DNA from: an uncultured Gemmataceae bacterium
GTDB lineage: Bacteria; Planctomycetota; Planctomycetia; Gemmatales; Gemmataceae
Reading direction: 5' to 3'
Length of the DNA stretch: 35,516 bases
Assembly: GCA_937922175.1 (NCBI GenBank)
Contig: CAKZUU010000010.1
Location: forward strand, 1-35,516
Shown here: positions 17,676-25,387 of the stretch, piece after piece
Numbering within the stretch: position 1 is the stretch's first letter
Layout: the number at the start of each line of letters is the position of its first letter
Notes under the pieces: generated by a model
What the model was told of the DNA's origin: nothing
Databases searched by the model: none
What the model saw: only the letters and a program-made list of their open reading frames with translations
Translations under genes and position numbers: made by a program

Positions 17676-19034
17676 TCAGGGGCTGGTTAATTTAGCTCGG
17701 CTGAGACGCCGCACAGTATCGACGATTTTTTGCTCGATGCCGGTCTTCCATTTCGAGGGTAAGCCGTACTCGACCATGGAAGTCGCACCTTCATAACCGC
17801 CCTCGGCCAAAACACGCTCCGAGGGAATATAGGCCATCACATCATTGGCATAGGCGGTGACCCATACCGGGGTGGATTGCCCCAATTCCTTCTTCAACCG
17901 CAAAGAGTAATCCACGACGACCTCACCCCCCAGAGCAATCCAGCAAACTTCGCCGAGTTGCCACACTTGCACGGGATAATGCGGATACTCGGTAGGGATC
18001 GGTTTGCCCTCGGCCAACATCTGTAGATAACGCTGAGCCCGATGCCGGCGGGCGGGGTACGAATCCTTTGCTTCGGCCCGTAATCGTTCAATCGTTGGCA
18101 GAGATGCAAAGGGCAGCACGATCTCTTCGTAGCGAGTCACGATCGGCCCCCGGATTTCGGTCATGGGCGAACTCAAGACTTCGTGAACCGCCACGGCGAG
18201 TTCCTTGCCATACTTGCGGCACAGTTCGACGGTGCTTCGCGGCAGCGGATTGATGTCGCCGCCACAACCCGCCCAAAACATCGCCACCATTCCCGGGTTT
18301 CGCTCCTCCAATTCGATTTGGGCGAATCCCGCGTAGTCGCCGCACCACTTGTAGTACTGGAGAGTCGTGTTGTGGCACGCATAGCCAAACACGACCGCCA
18401 GTCGACGACCGTCATGATCAGCAACACTCAGCACCGGAACGTCGTGATCGACCGGCCCGTCGGGATTGGCCCCTCCGACGATCCCTTGCGGCGTCGCCTT
18501 TCGGCGATTGACCGCGAATCGAGCTGTGCCCTGACCGTGACGGAGAAGGGCCGGTCGTCGATTCTGCCAAGCATGGATGATGACCTCGACGAGCTGGTTT
18601 TTGAGCTGCTCCGTGTAGTCATGTCCTTTGCGGAGCATCTCTTCCGGCATGGGGTACATCCCCACAAGGTTGTCCACGATGGCAGGGCCGCAATGAGTAT
18701 GAGACGACGTGAACATCATTCGGTCGCGAGAGAGCCCCGTCGCCCTCTCGACTCGACGTGCCACCTCTGTTGAGACATTGCGGGAGAGGCCTAGCAAATC
18801 GGTCGTCAACAGCACGACGCCGCGTCCGTCCGGCCCTTCGAGGGCAAGAGCCTTGGCGTAAAGGTCGTGTTCCTTTCCCTCGGCGGGATGATTTCGCGCG
18901 GCATAACCCGCCAGCCACATCGGTTCGCGCGGCGTGATCACCACTCGAGCGACGCCGGCCTTGTACCCGGGTTCGGCGGTTGCGGCGACACTTCCACTCA
19001 ACAGCACCCATCCCAGGATCCACGCCGTCCGCAT
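17676..19034 (-). CDS. Secreted hydrolase of the neutral/alkaline ceramidase family
   Basis: This 452-residue protein has a signal peptide (RTAWILGWVLLSGSVAATA) and starts at an ATG with an excellent AGGAGA site. GVARVVITPREPMWLAGYA, SHTHCGP (111-117), GYACHNTTL (His221), GEVVVDYSLRLK and YANDVMAYIPSERVLAEGGYEG follow the order of neutral ceramidase, with His112, His221, the Glu of GEVV and the Tyr of GGYEG as likely zinc ligands by comparison with the family. Neutral ceramidases use a Ser in GDVSPN; here that segment is GGDINPLP, with Asn262 in its place. The immunoglobulin-like C-terminal domain of classical enzymes is also missing. It is therefore a family member whose substrate is open. 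The frame extends upstream through the neighbouring gene's antisense strand, but the signal peptide and ribosome site place the start at 19034. Confidence 0.82.
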   Translation of the reverse strand: MRTAWILGWVLLSGSVAATAEPGYKAGVARVVITPREPMWLAGYAARNHPAEGKEHDLYAKALALEGPDGRGVVLLTTDLLGLSRNVSTEVARRVERATGLSRDRMMFTSSHTHCGPAIVDNLVGMYPMPEEMLRKGHDYTEQLKNQLVEVIIHAWQNRRPALLRHGQGTARFAVNRRKATPQGIVGGANPDGPVDHDVPVLSVADHDGRRLAVVFGYACHNTTLQYYKWCGDYAGFAQIELEERNPGMVAMFWAGCGGDINPLPRSTVELCRKYGKELAVAVHEVLSSPMTEIRGPIVTRYEEIVLPFASLPTIERLRAEAKDSYPARRHRAQRYLQMLAEGKPIPTEYPHYPVQVWQLGEVCWIALGGEVVVDYSLRLKKELGQSTPVWVTAYANDVMAYIPSERVLAEGGYEGATSMVEYGLPSKWKTGIEQKIVDTVRRLSRAKLTSP

Positions 19035-19100
19035 AAGATTTCTCCTATGTGCATGCCTATCATAAAAGTGTCCGGTTATTGTACCGATCGAAGGTGAATC

Positions 19101-20870
19101 ATGGCTCTGACCGCCGCCGAAATTCAACAACAGAAAAAGCAGGTCGAGGAAATGTTGGCCGGTCCTGAGGCGCTCGGCTTTGCCAAGTCGCTGTTTTTCG
19201 GTCGGTTTCAAGGCGAGTTGCTGTTCCCCTACCCTACTTTGCCGCCGGAACAGCAACGACAAGCTGACGAGGCGGTCGAACAGGTCCGCGCCTTTTGCGA
19301 GGAGCACATCGATGCCGCTGCCATCGACCGAAATGCCGACATCCCCCGTTCGGTCATCGACGGTCTGGGGCGTCTCGGCGTTTTGGGAATGACCGCCCCG
19401 AAGGAATTCGGCGGGCGTGGCTTTGGGCAGCAACAATATTGCAAGGTGATGGAGGTCATTGGCGGCCACGACGCCTCGACGGCGGTCTTCGTGAACGCGC
19501 ACCATTCCATCGGAATTCGCGCGTTGTTGCTCTTCGGGACGAAAGAACAGCAACAACGATGGTTGCCTGACCTCGTCACGGGTCGCAAGATCGCTGCATT
19601 CGCCCTAACCGAACCGCAAGCCGGTTCGGACGCCGGCAATGTTCAAACGACGGCGATCCCCTCACCCGACGGCTCCAGCTACATCCTCAACGGCGAGAAG
19701 CGTTACATCACCAGTGGCGGAATCGCGGACGTCCTGACCGTGATGGCTCGAACGCCCTTCCCCGGGACCGATGAATGGAAAGTGACCGCTTTTCTCGTCA
19801 CGCCCGACATGCCGGGGTTTCACGTTGTCGAAGCCAGAATGCCTAAAGTCGGAATCCGAGGCACCGCGACCGCCCGCTTAGCGTTCAAAGACATGCGAGT
19901 GCCAGCGGAGAATGTCTTAGGTCAAGTGGGCAAAGGTTTGCGCATCGCGCTGACGGTGCTCGATTTCGGCCGCACAACTTTCGGCGCCAGTTGCACGGGG
20001 GTCGCCAAGACCTGCTTACGCTTGGCGATCGATCATGCCAAGACACGAATCCAGTTCAAGCAACCTTTAGCCGAATTCGAGTTGGTCAAGAAGAAAATCG
20101 CCTTCATGGCCGCCCATGCCTTTGCAATGGAGGCGACCACGACCCAGTGTGCCGCCTTTATCGACTCCGGAAACGAAGACTACATGCTCGAGACAGCCAT
20201 GCTGAAAGTCTGGAGCACCGAGCATCTTTGGACCATCGTCAACGACACGTTGCAGATTTACGGCGGACGAGGCTTTTTCACCGACGAGCCGATCGAGCGG
20301 ATGATGCGGGACGCTCGCTTGAATCAGATCGGTGAGGGAGCCAACGACGTTCTACGTGCTTTCATCGCCGTTGTCGGATCCAAGGCGGTGGGTGAGGGAT
20401 TTTTGAAGGTGCTCGATGCCCTGAAGCGTCCTTGGAATCATGTCGGCACCCTTCTCGAATTTGGCCGCGAGCAAATCGCCTCCCGCCTCGTGACTCCGCA
20501 AGTCCCGGTTCAATGTCGCGAACTCACTCGGGAAGCACGAGTCCTCGCCGGATTGGTCCGCGAATTCGGTCTGGCGGTGCAATGGGTTCTGCGAAAAAGT
20601 AAACGCATCGAGGTTTTCCTCACCAGTCAATATCAGCACGAGAGATTGGCGGATGCGGCCTGCGATCTTTATGCCGCCAGTTGCGCATTGAGTCGATTGG
20701 AGCATTTATTGCAAAGAAGCAACGGCCGTCCGGCCCACAAGGACCGCGATGTCGTCGCGGGTCGTCACTTCCTCAAGATCGCTTTCCGCCGCATCCGCCA
20801 CAACCTGGCGGCCCTGAATGACAATGATGACGCTTCCACCACCGCTGCGGCCGAGGCGTGGCTGAAATAG
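19101..20870 (+). CDS. Acyl-CoA dehydrogenase (long-chain, VLCAD/ACAD9-like)
   Basis: This 589-residue flavoenzyme introduces the trans-2 double bond in acyl-CoAs, the first step of beta-oxidation. The N-terminal helical domain is followed by the FAD-binding middle domain (FALTEPQAGSDAG, NGEKRYITSGG) and the C-terminal helical bundle (YGGRGFFTDEPIERMMRDAR). The catalytic base is likely Glu412 in QIGEGANDVLRAF, the usual place for this group. Length exceeds the 380-400 residues of short and medium-chain enzymes; about 150 extra C-terminal residues match the VLCAD/ACAD9 layout, suggesting long-chain substrates and perhaps membrane association. AAGGTG precedes the ATG. The gene is divergent from the ceramidase-family hydrolase with 66 bases between starts; shared regulation around fatty-acid release and oxidation is possible but inferred. 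Confidence 0.9.
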   Translation: MALTAAEIQQQKKQVEEMLAGPEALGFAKSLFFGRFQGELLFPYPTLPPEQQRQADEAVEQVRAFCEEHIDAAAIDRNADIPRSVIDGLGRLGVLGMTAPKEFGGRGFGQQQYCKVMEVIGGHDASTAVFVNAHHSIGIRALLLFGTKEQQQRWLPDLVTGRKIAAFALTEPQAGSDAGNVQTTAIPSPDGSSYILNGEKRYITSGGIADVLTVMARTPFPGTDEWKVTAFLVTPDMPGFHVVEARMPKVGIRGTATARLAFKDMRVPAENVLGQVGKGLRIALTVLDFGRTTFGASCTGVAKTCLRLAIDHAKTRIQFKQPLAEFELVKKKIAFMAAHAFAMEATTTQCAAFIDSGNEDYMLETAMLKVWSTEHLWTIVNDTLQIYGGRGFFTDEPIERMMRDARLNQIGEGANDVLRAFIAVVGSKAVGEGFLKVLDALKRPWNHVGTLLEFGREQIASRLVTPQVPVQCRELTREARVLAGLVREFGLAVQWVLRKSKRIEVFLTSQYQHERLADAACDLYAASCALSRLEHLLQRSNGRPAHKDRDVVAGRHFLKIAFRRIRHNLAALNDNDDASTTAAAEAWLK

Positions 20871-21107
20871 GCTCACTTCTTCCCCGAATTCTCGCAAATC
20901 GGCGGTAATCTTTTTCTAGTTCCCGCCAACGCAGACATTCTTCCCACTTTCAGAAGTCCGAACATGTTCCCCTGTCGTTCACCTCAATTCGACGCCCCTC
21001 CCCAATCGCCCTCGTCGCGCAGGTCTCGTTGGTGCAGAGCCGGACAATCGTCAGCCGCCCACGCCGGAAGAGTGCGGAACCCTTTTGTCCTTCGAGGAGA
21101 TTCATCC

Positions 21108-22994
21108 ATGTCGCGCCTCATTCTTCGCCGACTGACCTTCTGTTTGAGTATCTGCGGAGCGGTCTTGGGTATTTTTGGACCGAGCCATGGCCGTTCGGTG
21201 TCAGCCATGCCTCTGGCCAGCTGGTATCGCAGCTACCAAGCCGCCCGTGCTGAGGCAGAAACCCGATCCGCCCAAGCACTCGAAGCGCAAAACAATTTGG
21301 ACAAGGCCTTGGCCGCGCAGAACCGCGCCCAGCAAGTCTTGGACGCTGCCGCTGCCGATCAGGCCATCGCCGAGGAAAAACTTGTGATCGCTCGCCGGAG
21401 TTGGCAAGAACGGCAAGTCCCGTTTGTGGAAAATCAGCATCGGCTCAAAGAACGGCAGGAGCAAGCCTCTCGAACTATTGAACGCCGACAACGGTTGGAA
21501 AAAGCACTGCACGAGCATGACGCTCAAATTCAACGACTGGAAGAAACGATTTGCCATGCCGAAAAGCTCGGAGTGAAAAAAACTGAAGTGCAACGCCGAA
21601 TCCAGGAGTTGGAGACCCAAGCCCGAGAGTGCCAAGCTGTCATCGAGCAAGCCCAACAGGCGAAAGCTGACGCCGATCGGATTCGATCCGAGGTCAGCGC
21701 CAAGCTCGACTTGGCCCGTCGACAGGTCGCTGACGCTCAAAATCTCGTGGATCAAGAGCGATCTCGGGTCGCCCCCGTCCTCGCCGCCCTCGAAAAAGTG
21801 TCGAATCAGGTAAAGACAACGACAGAGCGGCAAGTCGCCGAGGCGGAAACCCGTTGGCGAGCAGCGAAGGAAGCGCTGAATTTGGCTCGTCAAAAGCTTT
21901 CCCAAGCCGAGACCCACCTCGCCGACGCTCGACGACGGGTTGCCGATGCCGAGAAGGACGCTGGGGAAAAGTCCCAGGCCGCCACCGCTGCCTTGACGGT
22001 CGCTCAGGAACAACGCGACATCACCGACCGCATCCACAAGCACCTCGGTGATGTCGCTCGGCTGATCGAGAAACTTCAATGGACCACGGCAGACCCGGAC
22101 GTCGGTCGCTCCATCGAGGCGATCTTAACCGACACCCTCAAAGTCTCTCGGACCCAGCGAGAGGAGCACGAGCGGCAGGCTCTGGCTCGCGTTGAGGCGG
22201 CAGCCCGGGCCGTCGCTGAATTGGAGTCAGCCAAAAAAGCCATGCAAAAAGCTCTTGAAGTCCAAGCGTCTGCGGAAATGGCGCTGGTCAAAGCCCGTCG
22301 AACTCTGGAGGAGGCGACTCGAGTGGAACAACGAGCCAAAGAAATTCGGGACGGCTTGATCCGGGACAGTGGGCGATTGTTCAATGAACTGTCCGAACGA
22401 GTGGCGACGGTTGTCCAACAAGCAGAGAGGCCCTTGACTCAAGCTCTCGCGACGTTGCAACAAGCCGACACCCAGGTCCAACGGCTCACTCGGACAATGG
22501 CAGATGCGACCCGACGACGGACAACGGCTCATGAGACGTGGAAGACAGCAGAGCAACGGGCAGAGCAGATCGAGGTGACCCTCAAGGTCTTCCGCGAGGA
22601 ATTAGCGGGGATTCCCGAAGTTGCCGATTTACCTGCCCGGAAAAACGCTTTGGCCAGACAGCAGAGCCTCCGCAACCAAGTCCTGGATGCACGAAATGCT
22701 CTCATCGCCGAGGAGCGACTTCTGACCGACGACATTGCGAGACGGACCCGACAGATGGCCGAACAGGGGTCGGCGTTGAAGCGGTTAGAGACAGAAGTCA
22801 ACGACCTGCAAGACTCGGTGCGACGAGCAGCAGTCAGGGTCCTCGAGGCGCGCAAAGCGTATGATGCCGCAGTCCAGGCCGTCATCGCCGCTCGACAAGA
22901 CGCCAACGAAAAAGCGGCTGCGGCGAAACGGGCCACCGATCGGCTGGCGAGACTCGCACCCGGTCAGGTCTTTGAGACGACACAACCTCGGTAA
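21108..22994 (+). CDS. Exported, nearly all-coiled-coil protein of unknown function
   Basis: The 628-residue protein starts at an ATG with GAGGAGA at 21094-21100. The first 40 residues contain an Arg-rich end and a hydrophobic stretch (LTFCLSICGAVLGIFG), consistent with a signal peptide or membrane anchor. From about residue 45 to 615 almost everything is Ala/Gln/Glu/Arg/Lys heptad-like helix with few Gly or Pro residues, a long coiled coil broken near 320-340 and 510-520 (ELAGIPEVADLPARKNALAR). No enzymatic motif is visible. Such proteins can be structural or spacer proteins in the periplasm; similarity to SMC or other coils would be compositional only. An upstream in-frame ATG at 20964 has no ribosome site and was not used. 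The 237 bases before the gene show no clear promoter or RNA structure. Confidence 0.75.
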   Translation: MSRLILRRLTFCLSICGAVLGIFGPSHGRSVSAMPLASWYRSYQAARAEAETRSAQALEAQNNLDKALAAQNRAQQVLDAAAADQAIAEEKLVIARRSWQERQVPFVENQHRLKERQEQASRTIERRQRLEKALHEHDAQIQRLEETICHAEKLGVKKTEVQRRIQELETQARECQAVIEQAQQAKADADRIRSEVSAKLDLARRQVADAQNLVDQERSRVAPVLAALEKVSNQVKTTTERQVAEAETRWRAAKEALNLARQKLSQAETHLADARRRVADAEKDAGEKSQAATAALTVAQEQRDITDRIHKHLGDVARLIEKLQWTTADPDVGRSIEAILTDTLKVSRTQREEHERQALARVEAAARAVAELESAKKAMQKALEVQASAEMALVKARRTLEEATRVEQRAKEIRDGLIRDSGRLFNELSERVATVVQQAERPLTQALATLQQADTQVQRLTRTMADATRRRTTAHETWKTAEQRAEQIEVTLKVFREELAGIPEVADLPARKNALARQQSLRNQVLDARNALIAEERLLTDDIARRTRQMAEQGSALKRLETEVNDLQDSVRRAAVRVLEARKAYDAAVQAVIAARQDANEKAAAAKRATDRLARLAPGQVFETTQPR

Positions 22995-23031
22995 GGTTTG
23001 TGGCCGCTCGCGACTGACGCTTCTTGAATCA

Positions 23032-23060
23032 GGCCGCTGCGAGAAATCGCGGCGGCCTTT
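23032..23060 (+). terminator. Terminator with GAAA tetraloop after the coiled-coil gene
   Basis: An 11-base-pair stem (23032-23042 with 23047-23057, one G-U pair) closes a GAAA tetraloop and is followed by TTT. It lies 38 bases after the stop codon, between two convergent genes, and probably ends the coiled-coil transcript. Confidence 0.7.
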
Positions 23061-23132
23061 CGATTTGGCCCTTCCACGGTCCGACTTCGCGTCAAAAAAG
23101 TCGACCCACGGGGACGAATGACGACGGCCGCT

Positions 23133-24359
23133 TCATTCGTCGGGCCGATTCCAATAGATGCGAATGTTTCGCGTTTGCCGACCCACGGCGACAATGTCGA
23201 TACGGCCATCGCCGTCCAGATCAGCCGCAGCCAGATCCTCGACAGCGACGCCACCCGGATCAACGAGATACCGGATCCATTTTTCGCCGTGGCGATCCTG
23301 GCATTTGTAGATGCGGACCCCGCTCCGGGCTTGTTCATTGAGTTGGTCTCGAACTCCGATGATCAACTCCTCGTCTCCGTCGCCGTCCAAGTCCGCGACC
23401 CAGACGGCATGTCCCCAACGCAACTGATCGTCGAGGACGAATCGCCGACGCAACTGGTCTTCGCCGATCTCTTCGGTGTAAACCACCACCTGATGACCGT
23501 GCCAAGGTTCGATGGTGGCAATGAATGACCGACCATTTTTCAACTTGCCCTCTTTGATCTCGCTGGCACCTCGACTGCCTTTGGGGTTCTGCTGATTTCC
23601 GGAACCGATGCGCCGCGTTCGCCACTGTCCCGTCTGGCCGATCTCGATGACACTGACCCCCTCGTAGCTGGCCGTCAACAAGCGGTGGCGTTGGTCCGAT
23701 GAAGCGCCCGGGACTACGGCAACGTTGTGAACAACGTGCAGCTCTTCGCTCAGGACGGTCGGCACCCACGGACCACGGACAGGATCTTTGGGAAGGCGAT
23801 AAGCCAAAATGCGGACCGGTCGCCCGTCCATCCAGTTACCGGCTGCGGTGCTCTGCCGACCCATCAGGGGAGCGAGAATGAGGGCAGGTGGTCGTCGTGG
23901 GCCGTCCAACCACGCCACTTTCACCCGGTGGACCGAAGGTTCCTCAGCGATTGGGTACAGGTCCCACTCCATGTCGAGGGAGGATCGTCGTCGGAGCCAT
24001 TGCAGGGTGCCGCCGACCTCCGTGTTAAAAGGGCGCCATCCCGCGCCCAAGATGATGTCCAACTTGCCATCGCCATCGACGTCGAGAACCGCGAGACAGA
24101 CATGATCCGGTTTGGTTTTCCCTTGCAGGATGAGCCTTGGCCTCCAAGTCGGGTTTTCGTACCACAGCAAGCGGTGTTGATCCGCGACGATGATGTCGGC
24201 CCGGCCATCATCATTGAGATCCGCCAAAGCGACGGCGTAGCCGATCGTCAGATCCCGCCCGATCTCTTGCACGTCCCAACGCACCCCCGGGGGCCCCGCC
24301 GATAACGGCTGGCCTGGGGGAAGGGCGATCAGCACCACCGAAATCATCCATCGGCGCAT
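23133..24359 (-). CDS. Secreted FG-GAP/VCBS beta-propeller protein
   Basis: This 408-residue protein begins with a signal peptide (MRRWMISVVLIALPPGQPL) and an AGGTGA ribosome site. It contains repeated calcium-binding FG-GAP/VCBS blades of the D-x-D-x-D-G type: ADLNDDGRADIIV, LDVDGDGKLDIIL, ADLDGDGDEELII and ADLDGDGRIDIVA, with less regular blades between them. The fold should be a seven-bladed propeller resembling integrin alpha or ASPIC-type proteins, usually involved in binding or display at the cell surface. No enzymatic residues are visible. ATG 24359 was chosen over the upstream in-frame start at 24488 because of the signal peptide. The ligand is unknown. It is divergent from the proton-channel cassette, with 180 bases between starts. 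Confidence 0.8.
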   Translation of the reverse strand: MRRWMISVVLIALPPGQPLSAGPPGVRWDVQEIGRDLTIGYAVALADLNDDGRADIIVADQHRLLWYENPTWRPRLILQGKTKPDHVCLAVLDVDGDGKLDIILGAGWRPFNTEVGGTLQWLRRRSSLDMEWDLYPIAEEPSVHRVKVAWLDGPRRPPALILAPLMGRQSTAAGNWMDGRPVRILAYRLPKDPVRGPWVPTVLSEELHVVHNVAVVPGASSDQRHRLLTASYEGVSVIEIGQTGQWRTRRIGSGNQQNPKGSRGASEIKEGKLKNGRSFIATIEPWHGHQVVVYTEEIGEDQLRRRFVLDDQLRWGHAVWVADLDGDGDEELIIGVRDQLNEQARSGVRIYKCQDRHGEKWIRYLVDPGGVAVEDLAAADLDGDGRIDIVAVGRQTRNIRIYWNRPDE

Positions 24360-24539
24360 GTCGTCACCTGCGGGAGGACTTCTAGACGATATAGCGAGGC
24401 GGTCGAAATTTTCCGCAAAAGCGGACGAATCACCAGAAGCGTTTCCCTCGGAAAACACGGTTCTCCCTTGATCCGAATCCCGGCGCACCGGAGAATGGAG
24501 ACGTTGAGAGAAGTGGTGGCACTCAGCCCTGGTAGCCGC

Positions 24540-25349
24540 ATGACCATTCGCTCATCGCACAAACCATCGCGTGAAATTGCGTTGTTGCTGCTGTCGCTGG
24601 TCCTGGTCGCCGGGATCAGCTATCCGATCCACCGATGGACGCAGACGTCGGGAAATTCGCTTGATCCCGAGGGGAAGTGGACGCCGCAGCGACTGGGCCG
24701 GCTGCTTTTTGGACCGGAGCAGATCACCTGTTACTGCTTTTTCACCTGGGCGAGTTTGATTCTGGGCCGACGAGCTGCCGAGGTCGCTCGACAGCGCTCC
24801 GCGTTTCATTTGGATCTTTTGCCCACCGACGAGGGAGCGCGAATCCTGCCCGAGGACGCGCGACCGCTCATCCGCAAGTTGGAGATGCAGACCGCCCAGC
24901 GCGGTCCCCTGATCCTTGCGACGATGGTGCGAATCGCCTTGGGGAAATACGCCATCAGCAAGTCAGCGCCGGACGTGGGGGAAGTGGTTCGGACCCAAGC
25001 GGAAATCGAGCAGTACCGCTTGGTCAGCAGCATGTACCTCGTGCAATACTTGATGTGGGCGATTCCAGCCGTCGGGTTCATCGGAACGGTTCGTGGTCTG
25101 GCCGGGGCGTTTTCGATGGCCAGTTCGACCGTCGAGGAACTTACGGTCTTCATGAACGACGCGAGTCGGCATTTGAATTTCGCCTTCGACTGCACTCTGG
25201 TCGCGTTGGTTCTAAGCGTCGTGGGGATGTATTTCCTCCACTTGGTGCAAAGGAGCGAGGAAAACCTGATCAACGACTGCCAGCAATACTGCCAGGAACA
25301 CTTGTTGCTCCGCCTATACGATCCGCAACCGGAGCAAGCTGTGGTGTGA
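24540..25349 (+). CDS. MotA/TolQ/ExbB-type proton channel subunit
   Basis: The protein is 269 residues if the start is ATG 24540; ATG 24495 is the alternative, with GGAGA directly adjacent and so badly spaced. Four hydrophobic segments are visible: about 13-30, 60-78, 165-195 and 215-238. The third has PAVGFIGTVRGLAGAF, matching the LGLFGTVWGI motif of TolQ/ExbB; Thr183 lies in it. The fourth has AFDCTLVALVLSVVG, matching the second pore helix, with Thr219 at the usual polar position. Family members form pentameric rings that use the proton or sodium gradient to rotate or move a partner with one helix carrying an Asp (ExbD, TolR, MotB). The gene starts a tight four-gene cassette (gaps of 38, 47 and 30 bases) whose third gene encodes such a candidate partner. 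Confidence 0.8.
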   Translation: MTIRSSHKPSREIALLLLSLVLVAGISYPIHRWTQTSGNSLDPEGKWTPQRLGRLLFGPEQITCYCFFTWASLILGRRAAEVARQRSAFHLDLLPTDEGARILPEDARPLIRKLEMQTAQRGPLILATMVRIALGKYAISKSAPDVGEVVRTQAEIEQYRLVSSMYLVQYLMWAIPAVGFIGTVRGLAGAFSMASSTVEELTVFMNDASRHLNFAFDCTLVALVLSVVGMYFLHLVQRSEENLINDCQQYCQEHLLLRLYDPQPEQAVV

Positions 25350-25387
25350 AGTCGAGCGCGAGGGTAAGGAACCATCGAGGGTGGGTC

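Noticed and set aside
19035..19556. 174-residue upstream extension of the ceramidase-family gene
   Set aside because: It runs antisense through the acyl-CoA dehydrogenase gene. The signal peptide and AGGAGA site fix the start at 19034.
21201..22079. 292-residue minus-strand frame opposite the coiled-coil gene
   Set aside because: Leu/Gly/Ser-rich complement of a Gln/Glu/Ala-rich coil; no ribosome site or domain.
24677..25387. Upstream extension of the Hsp70-like frame through the channel gene
   Set aside because: It lies in another phase within a real gene and has shadow-like composition; a good ribosome site precedes ATG 25388.
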